Assembly: GCA_013396525.1 (NCBI GenBank)
Contig: VWYX01001219.1
Coordinates: forward strand, 62,001-126,000
Direction of reading: 5' to 3'
Source: Chaetorhynchus papuensis
Taxonomy: Eukaryota; Chordata; Aves; Passeriformes; Rhipiduridae
Length of the DNA stretch: 64,000 bases
Part shown: piece after piece, positions 51,119 through 61,740 of the stretch
Layout of the letters: the number at the start of each line of letters is the position of its first letter
Numbering within the stretch: position 1 is the stretch's first letter
Notes under the pieces: model-generated
What the model saw: the letters and a program-made list of their open reading frames with translations, nothing else
What the model was told of the DNA's origin: nothing
The model's database searches: none
Program-made: the position numbers and the translations under genes

Positions 51119-51877
51119 GCCTCTTTTTAGTTGTAGCAAATATTTATAGCGTACAGCCACATATACTTCACTTCAGGTGAAATTTCCACTTTGGATGAAT
51201 ATACTGATCTGCAGGGCCCTGCTTCAGAGTGCAGAGTGCATGTCTAAGGAGCACACAAAAGTTCTTGGATGGTGTTCTGAAGGTTTTCTAAAAGCCTCAT
51301 TCAAGGAAACTTTCCCATCTCTCTCTCTGAGAATAAAAAAGAAGAAAGTGAATAAAAAAGATGAAGATAATATAAAATCTTTAGATTTTAATCTTTAATC
51401 TTTAAAGCTCTTCTTATTCCCAATGAAACTGTCAACCTGTTTGGAGCTGTTAACATGCTTTATTTGCAAATATCAGATATTTGATTGCATGATTGCTGGA
51501 GAAAAAATCCATGTAAGTGTAACACAAACTCACTTCACTTTTTTTTTTTAACAGTTTTTGTAACTTTTATTAATGTGTAACAATTTTTGTACCCAGCTAG
51601 AGCACCCATATGGATGTATGTTACAATACAGTACCAGAAACACAAACTATTCTATAACAAGAATAAACTGCATAAAAGCAAAAAATTAGTTCAAAACACA
51701 TTCACATTGAAAATTAGGCCATCTACTGCTCAGATTAGAGAAATTACAACTTTTGTTGTCATCCATCACATGTAAGGATCCTTTATCTCCACTTGTAGAT
51801 ACCAGGCAAGACACTGCTGCCTCACGTTCTTTCACTCTGACGCAGCAGCAGGACAAGGCACTTAGCAAACCACAGGA
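51119..51877. other. Unique AT-rich sequence, no gene seen
   Basis: A tandem TTTAATC/TTTAA word at about 51385-51403 and a T tract at 51539-51549. No exon or repeat family is recognised. Confidence 0.5.
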
Positions 51878-51881
51878 GTAG
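51878..51881. repeat. Target-site duplication, left, LTR B copy 1
   Basis: GTAG before the initial TG; repeated at 52308-52311. Confidence 0.75.
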
Positions 51882-52307
51882 TGATGCCTTAGGTTTTAAC
51901 TTTTATATTTTTCAAATCCTGTATTGCCCAGTGTGTACTCTGAAGTTTCCTGTAGCCTGTTCATTTCTGCTCTCTCGTGCTGGGCAGACACAACAAAGCC
52001 TCTCCGGGCCTGCTCTTCAAGGACACCCAGACCGTCCTAGGCCCAAAAAGTATAAACCAAAGAGGCTCTGAGGGGAAATTACATCATTAAACTGAAGCTT
52101 TAATTGAAGAATTAACCCTGATATGCAAATGAACCAAACCTATAAAAGTGTGAAGAACTTGTGACCGCTCGTCCATCTCGGGGTCCATCTGGGCAGCAGC
52201 CTCTGGCTCCCCAGGGGTACCTGTGAAGGCCTTTTCAAATAAATACCCACCTTTATTCCCTTTACTCCTGTCTAGTCTCTGTTTTTAGGTGGCCTCTTAA
52301 GGCATCA
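51882..52307 (+). mobile_element. Solo LTR of an endogenous retrovirus, family B copy 1
   Basis: This 426-bp element starts TGATGCCTTAGG and ends CTTAAGGCATCA, giving 10-bp perfect inverted termini (TGATGCCTTA / TAAGGCATCA). A 4-bp repeat GTAG flanks it. It has an octamer ATGCAAAT (52123-52130), a TATA box TATAAAAG (52141-52148) and a poly(A) signal AATAAA (52238-52243), which define U3, R and U5. A reverse-complement copy lies at 57644-58079. No internal retroviral genes adjoin. A 4-bp duplication suits gamma/epsilon-type (class I) integration; that assignment is inference. Confidence 0.93.
52123..52148 (+). promoter_or_regulatory. Octamer plus TATA promoter of LTR B copy 1
   Basis: ATGCAAAT is separated by 10 bases from TATAAAAG. 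The same pair with 10-base spacing is kept in copy 2. The octamer is the known binding site of POU-domain factors. Direction of transcription is rightward. Confidence 0.65.
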
Positions 52308-52311
52308 GTAG
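52308..52311. repeat. Target-site duplication, right, LTR B copy 1
   Basis: GTAG after the terminal CA; identical to 51878-51881. Confidence 0.75.
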
Positions 52312-54829
52312 GAGCAGGTGGCAAAGAGCTATGAAATCTGATGGACATTAGGTCATGCAGGTGGTAACAGCAGCAGCAGACCAAAAAATTCAACTTGCAG
52401 ATTAAAAACACTTTATAGATACTCCACTATTCATAGTCTGGAAATATCCACACCCAGCACCAGGAGATAAAAGTGAAGACTGAGGAACGAATGTATACAT
52501 TCACACACACTCTCAATAAATGGGGTGATGTGTAAACAGAAAAATCTTTACATCCAAACCCAAGACCCCAGTAGAATGACATACAGCTTTGGGTCATTTT
52601 AAGCTTCCCCAGCATCACCAGAAAAAGAGAGTCAATTTTAAGGGGGAACAGGTAGAAAATATGAGAATGTATAGCATCTGCTGTTGCTACAGTTAGCAGA
52701 TATAAGCCACACACAGCCAAATGAATCAGCCTAAAATCCTGCATCTTTCACAATCCTCAACCCAGAGACAACTTCTCTTGGAGAGAAATCCAAAGAGAGA
52801 AACCAGATTAAGTTATCAAATTCTTAAAATACATGAATTTCCTTTGACCCATTTAACTTAGGAAAAGCCTTGGCACTTTGCAAAACCACTTAGGCAAGAT
52901 CTATGCATTTTCTTCTTTCAAAATTGTAAATAAAACATTTTTCTCTTATTAGTTATTAGTATTAGTGTATCATGCCTTACTAAGATAACCAGTGTGAACA
53001 GAAAACACGCTTAAACTAAGCAGCTGCTAACCCGTGATCCTCAAAAGCATACACAAAGGCTGGAAAGTTCAAAGGATACTAAAGTAGTAAGATGCTCAAA
53101 TCTCTGAATTAAATGAGAGTTTGGCATGTAGATCCTGCAGATTGCTTTTAAAAGTCTATGTTGAAAAACTGCCAATAATAAATAGAAAATCTATTTTAAA
53201 AGCAACCAAGCTATCCAGCAGTAATCTACAAAGAAAAAGGAATTAAATTTAGACTGGTTCACCTCAAATAATTCCACAACTCTCACTCAAATCTGCACAC
53301 CCTATAAATAAAATTCCAGACCAGATTTTTCAATTGGCTTAATATCTGGTATACCTTTCCATGATATATCAGAGAGATCTGTTTTTCTATGTCTTTGTAT
53401 CTTTGCTGTACTGAACAGGCCCCTGGGTTACAGAAAATTCTTTCATTAAGTTCTCCATTATTTACAAATTGTTCAAGATACAAATTATCCTAACTGTTAC
53501 AGCTGTCAAAAAATATTACTGTGACAGAAATTTATGTTTGTAAATGATAAAAAAAATCATTAGGACAATACTTATAAAAGTTAGATGAATTTTGTCTCTG
53601 AAGAGCAGTTATTTAAATTAATTCCAAGAGCTTCACAGCAATTTCCAGTCCCCACAGAAAAAAAAAAAGGAGTTTTAATGGAGTTTTCAATTCACTCTTC
53701 ATGCAAAGAGATTTAATTGTATTACCAAAATAAGACATTTCAAGGCATTAAGAGTATCTGATTTAAATAATAATGTGGCATGACTGTTGTTTTTGATTTA
53801 ATTTTAAATCTTTTTTATACGGCATCATGCAAACCAAATTAAAATTATGGGACCTGTCACTTAAAAAGATATAAGCAAACATTTATGACGACAGAAGTAT
53901 CCTTCATATTGCTGTCAAGATAAAAGGGTTTGGTTTTTTGGTTTATTACACTAAATATCAGAGGTTTGACTCTTGAGCACTTATGCTGCAAAACCATGTA
54001 AAAAACCAACTCTGCTACTGCACCCAGACCCCAAAGGCACTCCAGCCATATCTGCTGACAATTCAAATGCGAATTTCAAGGAAACTGGGCCAGCATAGCC
54101 CACTGTGAACATGGGGCAAGAGCAGTAAATTGTCTAGAAGCATCTACCTAGCTGGTAAGAGTTCACAAAGTTGGGATAATCCTTATGTCTTTTTTGGGGG
54201 GGCTAATACATATTTTCCATCACAATCTGGCACACCAATCTCTGCTATTATAGTTCCTTCCACCTTTCCTCACTCGTTTACACTTTGAGCAGTGTGGGGA
54301 CAGAAACTAAATCTTCATCAGAAGTACATAAGTAGCTTTACAGAACCTTATCAGCCTCTTCAAACTCCAGTTTCTTGTTTAAATGTTGAGGCAGCCACAT
54401 CGTTAGTATTAGAAATTTCACTGAAGTGCTGGAAAACACAATGTCCTCAAGTGAAGAGACAGAATTCCATGTTTTATATTTTACTGAAAACTCCTAAAAT
54501 AACTCTTGTCATCATTCAACATTCCGTCAGACATATGATTCTTTTCCATTTGTAATTGCTACCAAACAGCAGCCTTAAAATCATCTTTTTGTACACTCAT
54601 CTAAGCAATAAGAGAGAGGTACATTTCATCGGGAGTCAAATACTCCAAGTTGTATCAAATTAATATCAGTTCTGTTCATGCCAGCAGAATAATTCTCCTT
54701 AGATCCCAACAAGTAAAATTTTGGACTTCAGATTCAGGTCCTTTTTTGGATTTGAGCTTCACAGTCTATACTAGCTCAATAAAAACAACTGAAGGAAAAG
54801 AACCATTTCTATCTCACATCTAAAACGGT
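52312..54829. other. Unique sequence between the two B LTRs, no gene seen
   Basis: No retroviral internal sequence is visible. A-rich runs occur at about 53658-53669. Frames on both strands are unremarkable. Confidence 0.55.
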
Positions 54830-54848
54830 GGGGGGGGGGGGGGGGGGG
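54830..54848 (+). repeat. G homopolymer, 19 bases
   Basis: Uninterrupted run of 19 G. Long G runs are rare and prone to length error and G-quadruplex formation. Confidence 0.97.
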
Positions 54849-57639
54849 AACCACTAAATTTTAAGCTGCCCTCTCCAAAACACAACTACACAGAGTAGCA
54901 GGACTTCTGAGCTCCTCCAAAGTTAGAGGATGAGGTAGAGAGTGACACAGAGTTCTAAGAACAGCTGAAATTATTCCCACACGCCATTCTGCTCAATGAA
55001 TTTGAACAGGCTTCCTTTGAGAACACTGACAGTCTAGAGAGGTAAAACAGAGTCAGTTTGCACAAGATCACGTTCCCTAGGGCCAGATTTCAGATTCTCA
55101 TTGTTGCATTTTTGTGTGCAAAGACTGTGATGTCAAAGCTATTAAGTACATCTTTCAGTACTCATTTCCTAAATACAGAAAATACTCCCCTCTGAATAAG
55201 AAGCCTGAGTGGTCAGTACCATGAAGCGATCAGGATCTTTTTTCCTTCTTCCTCCCAGGAAGAAAAGGAGCACAGCTCAGATTTTGAAAGGATAGGAACA
55301 GCTGGTCCCATCTGAACAGCCATGGTGCCTTTGTTATCCAAGATCAGAGGAAGAAAAATTACTTTTAAATCTTCAACCAGTAGTTCTCTGGAGAGAACAA
55401 ACTGCTTTCTGAAGAATAAATTAAGCATTCAATTAAATTCTACATCAGGTAACTACTGTTCTTACACACTTTGGAGGAAATATATTCAATGGTATTATTA
55501 CAATCCTCTGCAAATAACTCCAATAAATCACATCAAATTGAAAAATTCTCAGTTCAAGCAAAATGTTCAATATAAAAAACATGTAGATTTAAGAATGGAG
55601 AAAAATATTAAAATACCCAGAATATTGGCATTATATTAGTCCCTGATTCCCCAATTGCAGGACTAGGTGAGCAGACAAATCCATTTCTGTAAAGGTCTAT
55701 ATGTGCATTAGGTCTTCTCATCCCACTTCTCATTCTCTACTTCCCAGAATTAAAATGCATATGTAAGAATTCTGAGGTATTTCTAAACACCAAATAATAT
55801 GGCTCTATAAAATTCGTCTCCATTGATGAAGCATTTAATTCAGGTTAAATGACTATGTTTATGACATAGCTTCGGGATTTATTATATTTGCATGATAAGT
55901 CATCAACTACACTTTAGCTTGAAGGAATATAAGCAGAGGAGTTAATTAACACTACTTTTCAAACTGCCAAGAGCTGCTATAGGTGCAAGAATTTTATCTA
56001 CACATGAGCATGGCCTAAATAAATAAACAAAAAGGTACTGCTTCCAGACCACTGAGCCTATTTACTAAAATTAATTGAGCAATGTTGACTTGGATATTCT
56101 AATCATCTAGAAAAGTTAAAGGCGACAGCAGCCTCTGAAGATACAAATTCATTTTACTTTCTACTAAAACACTGACCACGGTGAGTTAATTAAGCAGCAT
56201 ATTCATCTCTAGATTTGATGCAGTTTAAGTAAATATTACTTAATATTACTTAATACTTACTTAATAGCTACCATGTTGAAAGGAGTTCTCCAGGTACCTC
56301 CTCTCAAGAAGGTAAAACAAATGGAGGAAAACAAAACAGTGAAAAAATTGTTGAGTTTTTCACCTGATTTAGTAGGACTGTTTATGAATAAACTAGTAAG
56401 GATAAAAGAAGGAAACAAAACCATAAAATATGTACATGAGCATAAATCAGAAAAATAGTTCTGATAATAATATTTCTAATAATAGGAAATAAAATGTTAA
56501 AGCACAATACCATGATATAAACTTTTAACTCTTAAAAAACATAGGTGTAAATTTGAATTTAACATCACCTTTTTATTGCTATGTATCAGACTATTTTTCT
56601 TTGCTTCTAAATCAAAGACGCTGTGGCCTTTAACATTATTAAATAGCTTATTGGGTCAAAGCCCTCTTGAACTGTAATGTTTTTTAATAAGATGTTATGG
56701 AGTGTTTTCATGCAAGCAAATCATTATTGCAGGCAAAATCCTTTTTCACACTGCGACCATTTTAACTGCTAAAGAAAAGATTTGCAATAAGGAATGGCTA
56801 GAAGAATAAATAACACATAATTTATAGTAAGTTTTTCTGAAAGAAAGCAAACATCATTTCAGAACACTGAGGAATAGAGTGTAGCCACTTGGGTAAGATT
56901 ATTAGGATGACTAAACACTACTTGTGTAAGTGTTTCGAGATTGTGTGCACAATCAGTCCAAATTTGACAATACATATATGTATCTAAAATGTACAGGTAA
57001 TGAGTATACATAGATCTTTTTCTCTAGACAGAACCCCTTTCTTGCCCTACCAGTGTGCTATGATCAATCTAACAAGAGAGAGTATTGCTTAAACAGTGTC
57101 TCAAATCAAAATCACAGCATTATGTTCCTAGTTGCAGTTAACAGCATCTCTAAAATGTGCAAAACCCTGTAAAGCAAAGTCACGGGAGATAGCAGGTGAG
57201 GATGGCTTCCAGCTTAGAATAGCTCTTGAAGCTGTGTTACCACATTTGGTATGGGATTTTGGTAATTGATTCTGCAGGAACCTCTGTAAGTTGTTCTCTG
57301 TTGGAAATCACTTACAGCCAGTACCATTTGTTACGTCTATTCAGAGAATCTGCGCTGCAGTTGGCAGCCAAAGTAACTGGCAACAAGAATATTCTTGGCT
57401 TCGACACTTCCTGAGTTTTCCACCCAGGAAATATTAAAAGAGGAACATACATAAGCATCATTTCAGGTGTGTCAGAACACACATTTTACTTCTTCAGCCA
57501 ACGCAAAAGATTTCATGATGCCAGTTTTTCAGAAATCGTTTGGCATTACCAGAGTTTCTTGCGCTTTCTTCCAGTGTAAATATATCACTGAGAAACCTTT
57601 TCTGCAAATAATACACTGAAGGACAAGTTTATTCCCCTT
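54849..57639. other. Unique AT-rich sequence, no gene seen
   Basis: Apart from the TTACTTAA repeat at 56226-56265, nothing is recognised. Confidence 0.5.
56226..56265. repeat. Short imperfect tandem repeat of TTACTTAA-type words
   Basis: Four overlapping copies of TACTTAA/TTACTTAATA words. Confidence 0.85.
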
Positions 57640-57643
57640 CAAC

Positions 57644-58079
57644 TGATGCCTTAAGAGGCGTCCGAGACACAGAGACTAGACAGGAGTAAGGGAATAAAGG
57701 TGGGTATTTAATGGAAAGGCCTTCAAAGCTACACCCTGGGGAGCCAGAGGCTGCTGCCAAGATGGACCCCAAGATGGATGACAGGTCACGAGTTCTTCAC
57801 ACTTTTATAGGTTTGGTTCATTTGCATATCAGGGTTAATTCTCCAGTTAAAGCTTCAGTTAATGATGTCATTCCCCTCAGCTTGCCCCCCTCTTAGAGGC
57901 TCTTTGGTTTACACTTTTTGGGCCTAGGACGGTCTGGGTGTCCTTGGAGAGCAGGCCCGGAGAGGCTTTGTTGTGTCTGCCCAGCACAAGATAGCAGAAA
58001 TTCACAGGATACAAGAAACTTCAGTTACTCACTGAAGTACAAGATTTGAAAAATATAAAAGTTAAAACCTAAGGCATCA
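57644..58079 (-). mobile_element. Solo LTR of an endogenous retrovirus, family B copy 2 (inverted)
   Basis: This 436-bp element is the reverse complement of copy 1 with point and indel differences. On the plus strand it starts TGATGCCTTAAG and ends CCTAAGGCATCA, with the same 10-bp inverted termini. Flanks are CAAC (57640-57643) and CAAT (58080-58083), a 4-bp duplication with one difference. Minus-strand ATGCAAAT (57827-57820) and TATAAAAG (57809-57802) are both kept. The poly(A) signal is the variant ATTAAA (minus, 57712-57707) instead of AATAAA. A solo LTR with no internal genes. Confidence 0.93.
57802..57827 (-). promoter_or_regulatory. Octamer plus TATA promoter of LTR B copy 2
   Basis: Minus-strand ATGCAAAT, 10 bases, then TATAAAAG, exactly as in copy 1. 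Transcription would run leftward, toward copy 1. Confidence 0.65.
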
Positions 58080-58140
58080 CAATGACTAAGGAACCATTGT
58101 GTGACCAGTGCATGGGAAACCTGCACTTGTATTTCTGCAG

Positions 58141-58392
58141 ACCTCTAAGGAGAGCTGCAGCACCTACAGCCTGAGCCACATGGACCTGGTCCCAAGGACA
58201 GCTCCCTGCAAATTTCGTAAGCAGGTGTCTGCCGCAGCTGAAGAGCTGTGTTTACAGCTACCTCGGACACCAAAACCTCTGAATTCCCATCAGCCTGGAT
58301 TTCAGCGCAGACCAGCATGGATAGGAGAATGTTTTACAGCCATGCAGGATCCAACGACCGCTGGACTCTCCGGGAGCCCCAAGTTCATGCAG
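58141..58392 (+). other. Possible internal exon 1 of a candidate transcript
   Basis: The acceptor is CACTTGTATTTCTGCAG ending at 58140 and the donor is TTCATGCAG|GTACAT at 58392/58393. The segment is 252 bp and open in phase 0 throughout (84 codons), while the other two plus frames stop within the first dozen codons. It is richer in G+C than its flanks. The residues (for example KFRKQVSAAAEELCLQL) match no family I recognise. A 61-codon minus-strand frame also overlaps, so coding is not proven. It begins only 61 bases after LTR B copy 2. It could be a non-coding exon, a lineage-specific exon or chance. Confidence 0.28.
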
Positions 58393-60504
58393 GTACATGA
58401 AGCACAGCAGACACAGTTTAAGGCCAAAGCAGAATTGTGACATGCCTTAAATTATACCCTACAACAAGAACTGTGTGACCTCAGCTGCACACATCCTCAA
58501 CACCAAATCCACTCCCCTGGCGAATTCACTGTCCCGGCAGTCATGCAGCATCTTGATTAAGAACAAGAACCAAACCACAAAAACTGCATTTCAGATTCCA
58601 AGATTAAGGAGATTTCAGGGAGAGTCTTCTTAAATCGTGAATTTAATCACAGCCATTAAACCAGTACAATTACAAGTCAGTAGGTTTGATAACTGTCAGA
58701 TGGAGCAGGGAGGAGGAAAGAGAGATCATAGATAAAAATTACAGCTCGGGTGTTCTGCTGGATTGATAAAAATATGTAGGATTGAATGCAGCAATGTGTT
58801 CCAAATATGACCTAGGCAAAGACAAATATACAGCTTGTCAGCTAATTTGCAAGAGTGGATAAACTGTCTCTGAGCAATATTTATTTTTTAAATTCTTATT
58901 AAGACTTATTGTGGCAGACCTTAGTAACTCACAAAATCATTATATATTTACACAGAAAGGTTCCAAATATTGTACTTCAGCCTTTCAGTTTAAAACTCTT
59001 CAGTTAGATAAGTATACTCAGATAAAGAGTTGGGCCCTGCTTGCAGATCATACATGTGATGCTACACATTGGTTTAGAAAGTGTCCTTCAGCTGACAATA
59101 TATAATGTAAACACAGAGACAAAGGCTGCAAATTTTGAAAGAAAGCTTTTTGAAAGACCTTTTAGGCATTCACACAAGTTTAGAAGGGGATAAATTGTTT
59201 AAAAGTACAAATTCACATAGCAGAGTCACGGAAAGAAGAACAATCAATCTGGAACAAAAAAAACCAAAGGTCACTCAGAAAAAAAAAATCAGCATCAGTA
59301 GAAAACGGAATTGCAGCTCCTTTTATTCAGTGCAAGCCTTCAAAATTCCTGTACACCCACATCTTCAGAAAGAGTCTAAAATCTCTGAACGTTGGAGCAG
59401 AAACCTTTGTATATGTGTGAAATAAAGATGATAAAAAAATAGTTAGAGGAAAAGAGGATTGACCAGATGAAAAGCAGGCATAGAAAATAAAAGATAATCC
59501 ACTAGATTGTTGGTGTTTGCCACATCCATGAATTTCAAGCCAGTGCAAAAAAATGATGAAATATATAATTGCCGAGTGCAAGAGTTAAGAGTTGCCTTTT
59601 TTGTTTTCTTACATTAATCATTTCAGTTAGTCTATTTACACACATGACCTGTTAGGACAAACATACTTGTTGTAAATTAAAAATTTAGGTCCTGTGAAAA
59701 TAAGAAAAATCAGATGCCCATCTCCTATTTGTTTTGTTTGGGGATTTTAAATTTGATGAGGTGAAGGGTTTTGCTTTTTCTCGTTAGTTATTTGGAGGCA
59801 CTTTTTGTTAACTTGTTTGGGTTTCGTTAGGGCTTTTTTCCTCAGCTTCAGAGGCAAATGCCTTGCTCCATTCTGCTTGCTCACTGACCCTGTGATCCCT
59901 GCATTTGTTTCACTATAGGGAGACACTCACACAGTCCTGGAGGCAGAAAGCAATTAAAACATCATGATCAAAAGTGTCACCTTTCCAAGCAGTCTCACTC
60001 CTGGTTTCTTTATGAAAGAATACTTGAGGTACAATTAATGTTACGTTATTTAAAAAGAAAAAAAAACTAATAGGCTCAAAGCCTACTCATGAAGAAAGCA
60101 AATTCAATACCCAAGCTACCAGAGAACAAAGGGTTTAAAATCTCACTCTGACACTTCACATTTAGGCAGTTTATAATTTAGTACAGAGTTTTTGGATCAC
60201 CACACACTCACACCTAAAGAACGATTCACGTTCCACTCCTGGAAACACTGCCAAAACCAAATCCCTTCAGGAGTTTAGCCTAGTCAAGTAAGAATTGGCA
60301 GATTACTTCATGTCAGGAAAAATGACAAACTCCAGAGATTTCTAAAACAGGTAAGAGGTACTATATCACAGTAAAAGAAGAGATAACACCAATCTTTTAC
60401 TTCACGCGTCCGTAATCTAATCTTTTTTTGCTTACAGAGATGATAAAAGTTGAAAAATATTTTTCAAGGTTATGCTTGAACCTCTTGTTCAAGTTTCTGC
60501 CCAG
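58393..60504. other. Unique AT-rich sequence, no gene seen
   Basis: T/G-rich patch at about 59727-59840. No repeat family is recognised. Confidence 0.5.
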
Positions 60505-60749
60505 GCAGGTGGTTGAAGACAGTCCATACCCAAGGAAATGAAAAGAGAGTCACCCTACTAGGTGTCTCGCTATGCTCTGAGCTGATCAGTCTCTGCACAC
60601 TCCTGCTACAAGGGAAAACAAGTTCACCAAAATAACTCCAGCTCTTATTCCTGGCTGAAACACAAAGCTTCCAACTGTTTTCCTCCCTTATGGACAAGAG
60701 CCAGAACAGCTCAGATCTCTCTTCTACTTTAATCACAAGTCTGTATCAG
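60505..60749 (+). other. Possible internal exon 2 of a candidate transcript (non-coding)
   Basis: The acceptor is CTTGTTCAAGTTTCTGCCCAG ending at 60504, with a pyrimidine-rich run, and the donor is CTGTATCAG|GTATGT at 60749/60750. All three plus-strand frames contain stops, so if it is an exon it is not coding through its length. A minus-strand frame of 88 codons overlaps. G+C is higher than in the neighbourhood. Confidence 0.25.
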
Positions 60750-61560
60750 GTATGTCATCAAGAGGACATGTTCAATCAACAGAAAGTTTCTGAAAACTCC
60801 AATATTTTAAACTTCTATTATTTTTTTTTTACATTTCATACTTCCATCCATAACTGCCCAAAATATAAATCAGTGTTTGATGTATCCACAGCTGCTCTTG
60901 TATGCCATGATCAGGCAAAATGAACCTCTATAATAACACCTACTAACTCTAAAACAATCTAGGAAAAAAACAGAAGTGGTTAAAATGATGTATTTTACCC
61001 AATGTCACTATGAAGATACTTAGTTCTTCACACCACTTAATTGAATTAAATAGCATATTTCTTGCTAAAGACACTTTATTTAGTTTAAAGACTAACATAT
61101 TGATAGGCAGATATATTCTAAAGATCCAGAAATGAGGTTGCTTTCTGTTGAAAATAAAGAAAGACAAAAGGGTTCATAATAATGTTGATAAATTTCCTAA
61201 TAACTGATAGAGAATTATGGTGGTTAAAGGTGCAACTGTTAATCCAGAGAAACAAGAGGCTGTGGAAGATGGGGTGAGAGGGAAAAGGCAGACAAATGTG
61301 AGATTCTGTGGGCGGAGCACAAAAAAAAGGAAAAGGTAGAAATAGAAAAGCTCTCAGCAGGAAGCATTACTAGAGGAGGGCAGATGTGAAGAATATGGAT
61401 GTGGCAAGAGGGCTGCAATGCACAAGCTGTTATGGGCCAACTGCAACAGCATCGCAAGGCAGTGATATTCAAGATTACCTGGGTTTAGCAAAAGTGAATT
61501 AAAACCATCAGGAACATGCTTGCATTATTTAGGAGCTTCTTTCAGCTCCTTTTTGCCTAG

Positions 61561-61740
61561 GTCCCAAAAGCCCCAATATGGGATGAATTAAAATCTTCTG
61601 AGCAATATTGCTGTTCTGAAGGATACTGTCATCTGCTCCTCAGTGGGAATTGGACTTCATTCCCAGACCTGGAGGGCATGCTGCAAGGCACTTCCAGTTC
61701 CACAGCCTGCTGTACAGATTTGGGATTTGATCACGGCGAG
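61561..61740 (+). other. Possible internal exon 3 of a candidate transcript
   Basis: The acceptor is CTTTCAGCTCCTTTTTGCCTAG ending at 61560, with a long pyrimidine run. The donor is CACGGCGAG|GTAAGTG at 61740/61741, a near-consensus site. The 180 bp between are open in phase 0 for exactly 60 codons, starting GTC CCA AAA GCC. They contain several Cys (YCCSEGYC, TACCTDLGF) and one N-glycosylation-type sequon (NWT). G+C is clearly above the AT-rich flanks. I do not recognise the protein. Another frame is open over the last two thirds. This is the best single exon candidate in the window. Confidence 0.38.

Noticed and set aside
51882..58079. Family B LTRs as a provirus with internal genes
   Set aside because: They are in opposite orientation, each with its own duplication, and nothing retroviral is visible between them.
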